From the NCBI GenBank assembly GCA_964411675.1, contig CAYPLR010000001.1, positions 1 to 64,000 of the forward strand: DNA of 64,000 nucleotides, written 5' to 3'. The DNA comes from JAAYBG01 sp964411675 (GTDB lineage Bacteria > Bacillota_I > Bacilli_A > ML615J-28 > CAG-698). Made by a program: the position numbers and the translations under genes. The notes beneath the pieces were generated by a model that did no database searches, had not been told where the DNA came from, and was given only the letters and a program-made list of their open reading frames with translations. Shown in pieces: positions 52,515 to 60,070 of this stretch; the stretch's first letter is position 1, and each line of letters opens with the position of its first letter.

Positions 52515-53954
52515 ATGTTTGATATCATAATAATTGGTGCAGGAGTAAATGGAGCTTTTGTAGCTTATCGATTAGCAAAATACCAATTAAAGATTTTAGT
52601 AATAGATAAAGAAAGTGATGTTGGTAATGAAACAAGTGGTGCAAATAGTGCCATCATTCATTCTGGGTATGATCCTAATCCTAACACACTAAAAGCAAAA
52701 CTTAATGTAATGGGAAATAGTTTATATGAAGAGATTTGTCAGGATTTGGATGTTGAATTCAAACGGATTGGTTCCATTACCATCGCTTGTAATGAGGAAG
52801 AAATTGCTGTACTAGATAAATTAACAACGAATGCAATGGGTAATAAAGTCCCATTTACCATTTTAGATGAACACCAATTAAGAGAGATAGAACCTTTCGC
52901 TACGAAAAAAGCAAAGAAAGCCTTATATGCTCCGACTTCTGGAATTATCAATCCCTTTGAATTATGTGTTGCTTTGATGGAAAATGCCATGGACAATGGA
53001 GTTTTTCTTCATCTTGAAGAAGAAGTAAAACAAATTTTTAAGTTGAAGGAAGGATTTCAAGTCGTTACTGATCAAGAAACCTATCAAGCAAAAGTGGTAG
53101 TGAATGCTGCCGGTGTGTTTGCTGATGAAATTAATAATATGGTTTGTCCTAATCAAGAAAAGCTAACGCCAAGAAAAGGGGAGTATTTTGTATTAGATCA
53201 TTTTACAGAACCTTATGTAACTCATACTTTATTTAGTGTTCCTACTAGTAAAGGAAAAGGTGTCTTAATCAGCCCATCTACTCATGGTAATTATTTAATA
53301 GGGCCATCAAGTACTTTTGTTGGGGAAAAAGATGACGAATCAACAAGCAAAGAAACGTTAAATGAGGTTCTTGAACAAGCATATCGTTTAGTTGATGCGA
53401 TTCCTATGCAGCATTTAATTAGACAATTTGCTGGGTTACGTGCTTATCATGAAAGCAATGATTTTGTCATTAACCAACCAATTTTTGGATTTATTAATTT
53501 ACTGGGAATGCAATCACCAGGACTTGCTAGTGCTCCTGCGACCTCTTTAGAAGTAGAAGCAATGATTAAGGAAAAAATCAATTTGATTCCAAAAGTAAAC
53601 TATCAAAAAACAAGACGACCCCTATATCGCCTAAATAAAAAAACACTTGCTGAACGAAGTGAATTAATTAAGCAAAATCCTCAATTTGCTAATATGATTT
53701 GTCGTTGTGAACAAGTATCTGAGGGTGAAATTGTTGATGCAATTCATCGTAATTGTGGTGCTAGAACAATTAAGGGAGTTAAAAAACGTGTTCGACCTGG
53801 TTTTGGTAAATGTCAAGGCGGTTTTTGCGAACCTCTAGTCATGAAAATATTAGCAAGAGAATTAAAAATAGATATGAATGATGTCAGATTTAATAATAAA
53901 GGATCTTATATCCTAAAGAATAAGACTAAGGGTGAGAATGATGGTACATTATGA
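52515..53954 (+). CDS. FAD-dependent glycerol-3-phosphate dehydrogenase, GlpA-like with [2Fe-2S] tail
   Basis: This 479-residue flavoprotein has the FAD dinucleotide motif IIIGAGVNGAFVAYRLA (about 5-21), the DAO/GlpA substrate domain (SGANSAIIHSGYDPNP near 40) and a C-terminal BFD-type cluster domain. The four cysteines are in MICRCEQVSEGEIV (about 395) and FGKCQGGFCEP (about 435). This is the catalytic subunit of the three-part system found in anaerobes, oxidising glycerol-3-P to dihydroxyacetone phosphate. It is 13 bases after glpK with a GAAGG site and overlaps the next gene by 14 bases. Confidence 0.88.
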   Translation: MFDIIIIGAGVNGAFVAYRLAKYQLKILVIDKESDVGNETSGANSAIIHSGYDPNPNTLKAKLNVMGNSLYEEICQDLDVEFKRIGSITIACNEEEIAVLDKLTTNAMGNKVPFTILDEHQLREIEPFATKKAKKALYAPTSGIINPFELCVALMENAMDNGVFLHLEEEVKQIFKLKEGFQVVTDQETYQAKVVVNAAGVFADEINNMVCPNQEKLTPRKGEYFVLDHFTEPYVTHTLFSVPTSKGKGVLISPSTHGNYLIGPSSTFVGEKDDESTSKETLNEVLEQAYRLVDAIPMQHLIRQFAGLRAYHESNDFVINQPIFGFINLLGMQSPGLASAPATSLEVEAMIKEKINLIPKVNYQKTRRPLYRLNKKTLAERSELIKQNPQFANMICRCEQVSEGEIVDAIHRNCGARTIKGVKKRVRPGFGKCQGGFCEPLVMKILARELKIDMNDVRFNNKGSYILKNKTKGENDGTL

Positions 53955-55188
53955 TTTAGTTGTAATTGGTGGTGGTTCAGCTGGATTAGCAGCAGCTATT
54001 AGTGCTTATGACCAAGGAATCCATAAAATAGTCATTTTAGAAAAAGACCCTTATCTTGGTGGAATTTTACTTCAATGCATTCATAATGGATTTGGTTTAC
54101 ATCAATTTAAAACAGAAATGTCTGGCCCTGAATACGCAGAAAAGTATATTGAAGAAGTAAAAGCAAGAAAAATCGAATATAAAACTACAGCTATGGTGTT
54201 GAAAATCACGCCAAACTTAGAAGTGCATTATTCAAATGCTAAGGATGGCTATCAAATCATCAAAGCCAAAGCCATTATTTGTGCAACGGGCTGTAGCGAA
54301 AGAACCAGAGGAGCTATTAGTATTCCAGGAGACCGTGTTTCAGGAGTCATGACGGCAGGACAAGCTCAACGATATTTAAATATTGAAGGCTATATGGTGG
54401 GAAAGAAAGTCTTTATTCTAGGTAGTGGTGATATTGGCTTAATTATGGCTCGCCGAATGGTACTAGAAGGTGCTGAAGTATTGGGTGTTGCTGAGTTAAT
54501 GCCATATTCCAATGGTTTGAATCGAAATATTGTTCAATGTTTGCAAGATTATAACATTCCTTTATATTTACATCACACCGTGAAGAAAATTATTGGTAAG
54601 GAACGAGTAGAAAAGATTATTCTTGGTGAAGTAGATGATCAATTTCAATTTATTCCCGGTAAAGAAAAAGAATTTGAAATAGATACCCTATTATTATCCG
54701 TGGGACTAATTCCTTCTAATCCTTTATTAGAAAATATTGGTGTTGCCATTCATCCAAAAACCAAAGGACCTATCGTTGATGAAAGTTTACAAACAAGTAT
54801 TCCTGGAATATTTGCTTGTGGAAATGGCTTACATGTTCATGACTTGGTTGATTTTGTTAGTGGAGAAGGTGATCGCGCAGGAGTATTTGCTAGTCGCTAT
54901 ATCAAAGGTGAGTTGAAAGAAGAACAAGAAACATTAGAACTAGAAGCAAAAAATGGTGTCTCTTATATTATGCCAAGTAAGATTAACTTAAATCATATTG
55001 ATAAAGTGCTGTTAAACTTTAGAGTTGCAAAACCTTATTTAAATGTTTTCTTAAAAGTATCTCTAAACGGAAAAGAAATTAAAAAAATAAAGAAGTTATA
55101 TTTGCTCCCTGCTGAGATGGAAAGCCTAGAATTAACGAAGGATAGCTTAGAAGCGGGTAAATTAACATTGGAGGTTCTAGATGCGTAA
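53941..55188 (+). CDS. FAD/NAD(P) oxidoreductase, GlpB-like partner
   Basis: This 415-residue two-dinucleotide-domain flavoprotein has the FAD motif VIGGGSAGLAAAISAYDQG (about 8-26) and the second nucleotide motif FILGSGDIGLIMARRM (about 157-172). It also has the GIFACGNGLHVHDLVD segment near the end of the fold. It lacks a CxxC redox-active disulfide, but contains ICATGCSER, a Cys seen in related proteins. The start is ATG 53941 (ATG 53938 also possible), 14 bases inside the GlpA-like gene, behind AAGGGTG. It probably passes electrons from the GlpA-like subunit to a carrier. Confidence 0.88.
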   Translation: MVHYDLVVIGGGSAGLAAAISAYDQGIHKIVILEKDPYLGGILLQCIHNGFGLHQFKTEMSGPEYAEKYIEEVKARKIEYKTTAMVLKITPNLEVHYSNAKDGYQIIKAKAIICATGCSERTRGAISIPGDRVSGVMTAGQAQRYLNIEGYMVGKKVFILGSGDIGLIMARRMVLEGAEVLGVAELMPYSNGLNRNIVQCLQDYNIPLYLHHTVKKIIGKERVEKIILGEVDDQFQFIPGKEKEFEIDTLLLSVGLIPSNPLLENIGVAIHPKTKGPIVDESLQTSIPGIFACGNGLHVHDLVDFVSGEGDRAGVFASRYIKGELKEEQETLELEAKNGVSYIMPSKINLNHIDKVLLNFRVAKPYLNVFLKVSLNGKEIKKIKKLYLLPAEMESLELTKDSLEAGKLTLEVLDA

Positions 55189-55525
55189 ATTTATCTGTAT
55201 TGTTTGCCCAAAAGGCTGTCATTTAGAAGTAGATGACAATTTAAAAGTCACGGGTAATAGCTGTAAACGAGGAGAGACTTATGGTATTAGTGAAGCAACT
55301 AATCCAGTTAGAATGGTTACTTCTACAGTAAAAATAAAGAGTGAGTTTATTACAAGATTACCAGTTCGTACGGATAAACCGATTCCAAAGGATAGAATAT
55401 TTGATGTAATGGCAGAAATTAATAAAATTGAAGCCGTAGCACCCATTACCATTAAAGATGTTTTAATCAACAATGTACTTGGATTAGGAGCAAATATCAT
55501 CGCAACAAGAACTGTTGAAAAATAA
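55181..55525 (+). CDS. DUF1667 cysteine-rich protein of the glycerol-phosphate module
   Basis: This 114-residue protein has four N-terminal cysteines, CIVC (about 6-9), C13 and C28 (GNSCKRG), typical of DUF1667 and able to bind a metal or Fe-S cluster. The middle has the family pattern NPVRMVTSTVKI and LPVRTDKPIPKD. It overlaps the GlpB-like gene by eight bases. The order GlpK, GlpA-like, GlpB-like, DUF1667 recurs in many anaerobes, so it is thought to be the third subunit, probably in electron transfer. Its exact role is unproven. Confidence 0.92.
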   Translation: MRKFICIVCPKGCHLEVDDNLKVTGNSCKRGETYGISEATNPVRMVTSTVKIKSEFITRLPVRTDKPIPKDRIFDVMAEINKIEAVAPITIKDVLINNVLGLGANIIATRTVEK

Positions 55526-55530
55526 ACAAC

Positions 55531-55558
55531 AAAAAGCCTCATATTAGAGGCTTTTTAT
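55531..55558. terminator. Bidirectional terminator between the glycerol module and GNAT gene
   Basis: Perfect 10-bp stem AAAAAGCCTC / GAGGCTTTTT (55531-55556) with a 6-base loop, between convergent genes. Confidence 0.88.
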
Positions 55559-56403
55559 TTTAGACGATAGTCATAAGTGTTTGTTAAGACACGAAATCCG
55601 ATTTTTTCATAAACTCGATTGGAAATAGGATTGCTTTTATCAACAAATAACGTGGCATATTGAAATCCTTGTTGAAATATAATTTCACAAGCATAATACA
55701 TCATGGAAGTAGCATACCCTTTTCCCCTAAATTCAGGATAAGTATAGACAGCAGTGACAGCTTTTCCGTCTTTTAAATCACGACTTAACATAACAATGGA
55801 TGTTTTAATATTATCCTCGTTGTAGTAAATGTAAAATTTGTGATTGGTAATTCTATCTTGATATCTTGTGATGAGTTCAGAATAAGGGATATCTTCGTGC
55901 AAACATTCCTTGTTGAAATTATAAAGACAATCAAGGATAAAATCAGTTTCCTCTATACCAGAACAAACTAATTTTCCTTGTAACTTTGGTTTAATCAAAT
56001 GATCTAAACGCATGATATCCATTGCAGTTTTAAGAACAAATTCAGTGGGGTATATGATTTGATATTCAGCAATAAAAATATCACAAACCTCTTTATCAGC
56101 AAGAATACCTTTGATTTCAATTTTTTGCTCTATTATATCTTGAACTAGGGCTTTAATAGCAGTGGGTTGATGGTGTTCACTAAATAAAACTAAGTTATGG
56201 GGGTTGGCATTTAAAAACAACAATTCTAATTTACCATCACAATATACTCCTCCACGATAAGCCACCTTAGGTAGCAATTCGTCTGTTAAATTGTTTTGTA
56301 AATTGGCAATAAAGATTTGTGTTTCTTCTTGATAAGTATCTAATAATACTTGATATTGTTGGAAAAAGTCGAGGTTTGTTGGTGATAGTTTGATTGTAAT
56401 CAT
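55555..56403 (-). CDS. GNAT family acetyltransferase
   Basis: This 282-residue protein ends in a GNAT fold (about 150-282). The acetyl-CoA loop is YTYPEFRGKGYATSMMYYACEIIF (R/Q-x-x-G-x-A pattern, about 228), with the V-strand LFVDKSNPISNRVYEKIGFR following. The N-terminal half (about 1-140) is a second, less conserved domain, as in some two-domain Bacillota acetyltransferases. I start it at ATG 56403 behind GGAGAAAAACA; an in-frame start further upstream would lie in the divergent promoter region. The acetyl acceptor is unknown. It is convergent with the DUF1667 gene. Confidence 0.88.
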   Translation of the reverse strand: MITIKLSPTNLDFFQQYQVLLDTYQEETQIFIANLQNNLTDELLPKVAYRGGVYCDGKLELLFLNANPHNLVLFSEHHQPTAIKALVQDIIEQKIEIKGILADKEVCDIFIAEYQIIYPTEFVLKTAMDIMRLDHLIKPKLQGKLVCSGIEETDFILDCLYNFNKECLHEDIPYSELITRYQDRITNHKFYIYYNEDNIKTSIVMLSRDLKDGKAVTAVYTYPEFRGKGYATSMMYYACEIIFQQGFQYATLFVDKSNPISNRVYEKIGFRVLTNTYDYRLK

Positions 56404-56424
56404 TGTTTTTCTCCTGTTTGTAGT

Positions 56425-56433
56425 ATTATAACA
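56425..56433 (-). promoter_or_regulatory. Extended -10 promoter of the GNAT gene
   Basis: On the minus strand TGT-TATAAT (56433-56425), an extended -10 with no clear -35, 22 bases before the ATG. Confidence 0.6.
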
Positions 56434-56479
56434 CAAATGAAAGAACTTAGTAAGAAGGTTTTCACATTTTTTATTTCCC

Positions 56480-56508
56480 TTGAAAAAGAAAAAATAACAT
56501 ACTATAAT
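56480..56508 (+). promoter_or_regulatory. Promoter of the GH13 gene at 56535
   Basis: -35 TTGAAA (56480-56485), 17-bp spacer, -10 TATAAT (56503-56508), divergent to the GNAT promoter. Confidence 0.78.
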
Positions 56509-56534
56509 TGACATATAGAAAGAGGAGGGGAATT

Positions 56535-57809
56535 ATGGCACTTAACACATCGATTGAATTGCGCAATAAAATATTTTACCAAGTATTTGTTCGTCAATTT
56601 TCCAAGAAACACAATTTTCAAGGAGTCATTGAAAAACTGGATGAAATCAAAACATTAGAAGTGGATATCATTCAATTGTTACCCATTCATCCAATTGGTA
56701 AGAAGAATAGAAAAGGAAATATTGGTAGTCCTTATTCCATTAAAAACTACTATGAAATAGATCCAGATCTAGGAACAATGACAGATTTTACTCATCTTTT
56801 AGAAGAAGCCCACAAAAAGGGATTGAAAGTAATTATTGATATTGTTTTTAATCATACATCACATGACGCGGATTATACTAAAACTCATCCAGAATGGTAT
56901 TACCATAAAGAAGATGGTAGTTTTTGTAATCGCGTAGGTGATTGGTGGGACATTATTGATTTTAAATTTGATAATAATAAGGCATTAGAAGATGAATTGA
57001 TTCATGTATTAACTTATTGGGCAAGAATCGGTGTCGATGGATTTCGCTGTGACGTAGCTCCAATTATACCATTAACTTTTTGGAAGCGAGCTCGCGAGGA
57101 ATTAACCAAATCATTTCCTAATTTGTTATATGTTTCTGAGAGTGTACATCCAGGTTTTATCAAATATTTGCGTGATTTGGGATATGATGCTTGTAGTGAT
57201 TCAGAAGTTTTTCAAGTGTTTGATATTTGCTATGATTATGATATTTTTGATGACTTTGGGAATTATCTAAAAGGAACTAGCACATTACAAAAATGGGCGG
57301 AGGATCTAGTAAGACAAGAAACAATTTATCCAAAAAATTATGTGAAACTAAAGTATTTAGAAAATCACGATTTTCCTCGAGCAGCTTCGTATTGTAGGAA
57401 TGATGTGATATTACGAAATGCTACAGCCATGATGTACTTTCTAAAAGGTGCTCAATTTATTTTTAATGGCCAAGAATGTGGAGCAAGCAATCGCCCTGAT
57501 TTATTTGAGTATGATGAAATCGATTGGAGTAATTATAATAGAGCTAATATTGCTACTATGATGAAAAAATTAGGAAAATTAAAGAAAGAGACTAATTATG
57601 TAAATGGAGTTATGGATGTTTCTTGTTTATCAACCGATATTTTAAAGATTACTTATCAGAAAGATCATAAACTATATACAGGTATTTTTAACTTTGGCGA
57701 AGCGAAAGAGCTTGATGTTGAAGCTGGGTATGATATATTAACAGAAGTGGAGTTTGTTGGAGGTAATATTATCATCGTTGAACCATTGGTACTTGTTAAA
57801 GATTTATAA
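56535..57809 (+). CDS. Small GH13 alpha-amylase family enzyme
   Basis: This 424-residue GH13 protein lacks a signal peptide and the N-terminal beta domain of the other GH13 enzymes here. Motifs are IDIVFNHTSHDAD (about 112), GVDGFRCDVAPIIPL (nucleophile Asp, about 175), LLYVSESVHP (acid Glu, about 203) and KYLENHDFPRA (third Asp, about 283), so all three acids are present. The C-domain is short. It could act on maltodextrins or glycogen pieces in the cytoplasm. An AGGAGGGG site is 6 bases before the ATG; an in-frame start upstream (56508) overlaps the -10. Monocistronic, ending at a shared terminator. Confidence 0.88.
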   Translation: MALNTSIELRNKIFYQVFVRQFSKKHNFQGVIEKLDEIKTLEVDIIQLLPIHPIGKKNRKGNIGSPYSIKNYYEIDPDLGTMTDFTHLLEEAHKKGLKVIIDIVFNHTSHDADYTKTHPEWYYHKEDGSFCNRVGDWWDIIDFKFDNNKALEDELIHVLTYWARIGVDGFRCDVAPIIPLTFWKRAREELTKSFPNLLYVSESVHPGFIKYLRDLGYDACSDSEVFQVFDICYDYDIFDDFGNYLKGTSTLQKWAEDLVRQETIYPKNYVKLKYLENHDFPRAASYCRNDVILRNATAMMYFLKGAQFIFNGQECGASNRPDLFEYDEIDWSNYNRANIATMMKKLGKLKKETNYVNGVMDVSCLSTDILKITYQKDHKLYTGIFNFGEAKELDVEAGYDILTEVEFVGGNIIIVEPLVLVKDL

Positions 57810-57819
57810 AGAAAAATAA

Positions 57820-57848
57820 AAATCCTCTTTTATAAGAGGATTTTCTCA
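57820..57848. terminator. Bidirectional terminator between GH13 and ldhA
   Basis: Perfect 11-bp stem AAAATCCTCTT / AAGAGGATTTT (57820-57845) with TTAT loop, between convergent genes. Confidence 0.85.
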
Positions 57849-57859
57849 TTTTGTATTAT

Positions 57860-58897
57860 TTAAAAGCAGCGACTGTTTCTTTCTCTTAGACATTTTTGTT
57901 TGTCTTTTGCTTTTTCACAGCGATAACAAATTTCATTATTCATAAAACGATCTGCAAAGAAATCATCAAGGTTACTTAATGTCACTTTTGCAATGGCTTC
58001 TAATGCTTCTTCGGTAAAAAATGCTTGATGGGAAGTAATGATAACATTAGGACGCGACACTAGTAATGCTAATACGTCATCTTTCACAATGGTTCCTGAT
58101 AAATCTTCAAAGAATAAATCACTTTCTTCTTCATAAACATCAAGACCAGCTCCTCGAACCTTTCCACTATTTAATGCTGCAAGTAGAGCATCTGAATCAA
58201 CTAAAGCCCCACGAGAAGTGTTAATTAGATAAACACCATTTTTCATCATGGCTAGGGAATCTTTGTTGATGATGTGTTTTGTTTCATCTGTTAATGGGCA
58301 ATGTAGGGAAATAATGTCACTTTGTTGGAAAAGCTCTTGCAATGATACATAATGAATATCACTATTAGGACGAGGATAAGGATCATAAGCAATGACATTC
58401 ATCTTGAATCCCTTACAAATATCAATAAAGGTCATTCCTATTTTACCTGTACCAATGATACCAATTGTTTTATTATGGAGATCTATTCCCATTAAATTAT
58501 TAAGACTGAAGTTAAAGTCCCTAGTTCTAATGTAAGCTTTATGTATTTTTCTATTTAGAGTTAGTAGTAAGGCCATAGCATGTTCTGCAACTGCATATGG
58601 AGAATATTCAGGAACTCTAACAATATGAATTTTCTCATAAGCGTATTTTACATCGACATTATTATATCCAGCACTTCGTAAGGCAATCACTCTGATGCCT
58701 TCTTCATATAAAATGTCAATCACATCTTTGCTGATTTCATCATTCACAAATGCACAGACTGCATCATGACCTTTTGCAAATTTTGCTGTGTTTTTATTCA
58801 ATTTATTTTCAATATAAGTGATTTCATAGTTTGTATTAAAACGATCAAACCACACATGATCATAGGGCTTTGTATCAAAAAAAGCTAGTTTTTTCAC
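57860..58897 (-). CDS. ldhA: D-lactate dehydrogenase (LdhA type) with Cys-rich tail
   Basis: This 345-residue NAD-dependent enzyme reduces pyruvate to D-lactate and regenerates NAD. It matches E. coli LdhA closely: DTKPYD start, RVPEYSPYAVAEHAMALLLT, NAD motif GIIGTGKIG (about 145), Arg in NTSRGALVDS (about 225), Glu in DVYEEESDLFFEDLSG and His in ITSHQAFFTEEAL (about 290). The end is unusual: CYRC, then C and a last C (last about 21 residues), a Cys-rich tail. I start at GTG 58897, 8 bases after AGGAGG; an ATG at 58915 would place that site inside the gene. Confidence 0.92.
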   Translation of the reverse strand: MKKLAFFDTKPYDHVWFDRFNTNYEITYIENKLNKNTAKFAKGHDAVCAFVNDEISKDVIDILYEEGIRVIALRSAGYNNVDVKYAYEKIHIVRVPEYSPYAVAEHAMALLLTLNRKIHKAYIRTRDFNFSLNNLMGIDLHNKTIGIIGTGKIGMTFIDICKGFKMNVIAYDPYPRPNSDIHYVSLQELFQQSDIISLHCPLTDETKHIINKDSLAMMKNGVYLINTSRGALVDSDALLAALNSGKVRGAGLDVYEEESDLFFEDLSGTIVKDDVLALLVSRPNVIITSHQAFFTEEALEAIAKVTLSNLDDFFADRFMNNEICYRCEKAKDKQKCLRERNSRCF

Positions 58898-58933
58898 AAA
58901 AAATTCCTCCTTCATAGATTTCTCTATAGTATC

Positions 58934-58962
58934 ATTTTATATTAGTCGCTCATTTTTGTAAA
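58934..58962 (-). promoter_or_regulatory. ldhA promoter
   Basis: On the minus strand: -35 TTTACA (58962-58957), 17-bp spacer, -10 TAAAAT (58939-58934). Confidence 0.68.
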
Positions 58963-58974
58963 GTGATTTGCACA

Positions 58975-59004
58975 TATAAAAAAGCACTTTCTAAAGTGCT
59001 TTTA
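58975..59004 (-). terminator. Terminator of the lacI-type gene
   Basis: Inverted repeat AAAGCACTTT / AAAGTGCTTT (58981-59002) with a T-run on the minus strand (58980-58975). It includes the stop codon of the regulator gene. Confidence 0.8.
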
Positions 59005-59979
59005 TTTATGTCTTGTTGAATCTCGTTCTTTTAATGAAATTTTAATAATACGATGTTGTTCCAAAATTTCTTTTCCCTCAATTAGTTTTAACAAAGTATT
59101 TACTGCTTCAACTCCCATATATTGGATGGGTTGGTTGATAGTAGTTAGAGCAGGATAAATCCATCTTGATATAGCAAGGCCGTCAAAGCTAACTAGGAAA
59201 ATATCATCTCCCAATTTTCGTCCTAATTTATTTAGAATACCCGTTACAATCACACCTAAGGTATCAGAGGTTGTAAAGATACCATCGATTTGAGGATTGT
59301 TTAGTAAATAATTGTAAATAAAACTAGAATCAGGAGCGACTAAATCAAAATCATAGAATTCCCAATTGATGTTATGCTTCTTTAATACATTTGTAAAACC
59401 TAGGGTTCTTTCAGAAGTGGTAATTAAGAAGGATGGTCCTCTAAACAATACGAAATTCTTCGCTCCACATTCAATCAGTTTTTCTGCAGCTAAACGACCG
59501 CCTTCGATATTGTCAGTAGTAATAGAAGGAATACTTGGATCAAGAATATGATCGATTGATACGATTGGAATATTTAAATTCATTACTTTTTCAACATTAA
59601 AAAAGTTAGAGCAAATAATCAATCCGTCGATTACATAATCTTCAAAGACTTTAATATAATCTAGTTCTCGTTCTATATTATTATTGGTAATACATAGCAT
59701 TACTTTTAATCCATTGGCAATCGCTTCATTTTCAATTCCATCGATTAACTCAGCAATAAAAGGAGCAACGGTATGAGGAATTATTACGCCGATAATGGAT
59801 GAACGTCTTTTCAACAATAATCGTGCCAATTGATTAGGAACATAACCGCTTTTCTTTACAATATCATCAATAATTTTCTTGGTTTCTTCATGAACATAGC
59901 CTTTGTTATTAATACAACGACTAACAGTAGCAACACTTACGTTTGCTTCTTTGGCGATTTCTCTAATTGTAATTTTCAT
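59002..59979 (-). CDS. LacI family transcriptional regulator
   Basis: This 325-residue repressor-type protein has an N-terminal helix-turn-helix (TIREIAKEANVSVATVSRCI, about 3-22) with the hinge helix PNQLARLLLKRRS, and a periplasmic-binding-like effector domain (about 60-325) for a sugar ligand. Conserved features include IIGVIIPHTVAPFIAELIDG and IFLVSFDGLAISRWIYPALT. It lies among alpha-glucan enzymes and D-lactate dehydrogenase, so control of maltodextrin/glycogen genes is likely but the operator was not identified. GAGGTAAATGTAA precedes ATG. It has its own promoter and terminator. Confidence 0.94.
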   Translation of the reverse strand: MKITIREIAKEANVSVATVSRCINNKGYVHEETKKIIDDIVKKSGYVPNQLARLLLKRRSSIIGVIIPHTVAPFIAELIDGIENEAIANGLKVMLCITNNNIERELDYIKVFEDYVIDGLIICSNFFNVEKVMNLNIPIVSIDHILDPSIPSITTDNIEGGRLAAEKLIECGAKNFVLFRGPSFLITTSERTLGFTNVLKKHNINWEFYDFDLVAPDSSFIYNYLLNNPQIDGIFTTSDTLGVIVTGILNKLGRKLGDDIFLVSFDGLAISRWIYPALTTINQPIQYMGVEAVNTLLKLIEGKEILEQHRIIKISLKERDSTRHK

Positions 59980-59999
59980 TTACATTTACCTCGAGATTC

Positions 60000-60028
60000 A
60001 TTATAGCAAAAACAACTATAAAAGTCAA
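60000..60028 (-). promoter_or_regulatory. Promoter of the lacI-type gene
   Basis: On the minus strand: -35 TTGACT (60028-60023), 17-bp spacer, -10 TATAAT (60005-60000). A CTCGAG palindrome lies just downstream. Confidence 0.8.
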
Positions 60029-60052
60029 AAACTACACTAGAATTAGTGTAGT
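60027..60052 (-). terminator. Terminator of the ABC-2/GH13 operon
   Basis: Perfect 9-bp inverted repeat ACTACACTA / TAGTGTAGT (60031-60052) with a 4-base loop and TTTT on the minus strand. Its T-run merges into the -35 of the lacI-type promoter. Confidence 0.78.
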
Positions 60053-60070
60053 CTTCTTGATTAGTTATTT

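Noticed and set aside
59980..60005. CTCGAG near the lacI-type start as the LacI-family operator
   Set aside because: Only six symmetric bases, no second copy before neighbouring sugar genes and no usual LacI half-site spacing.
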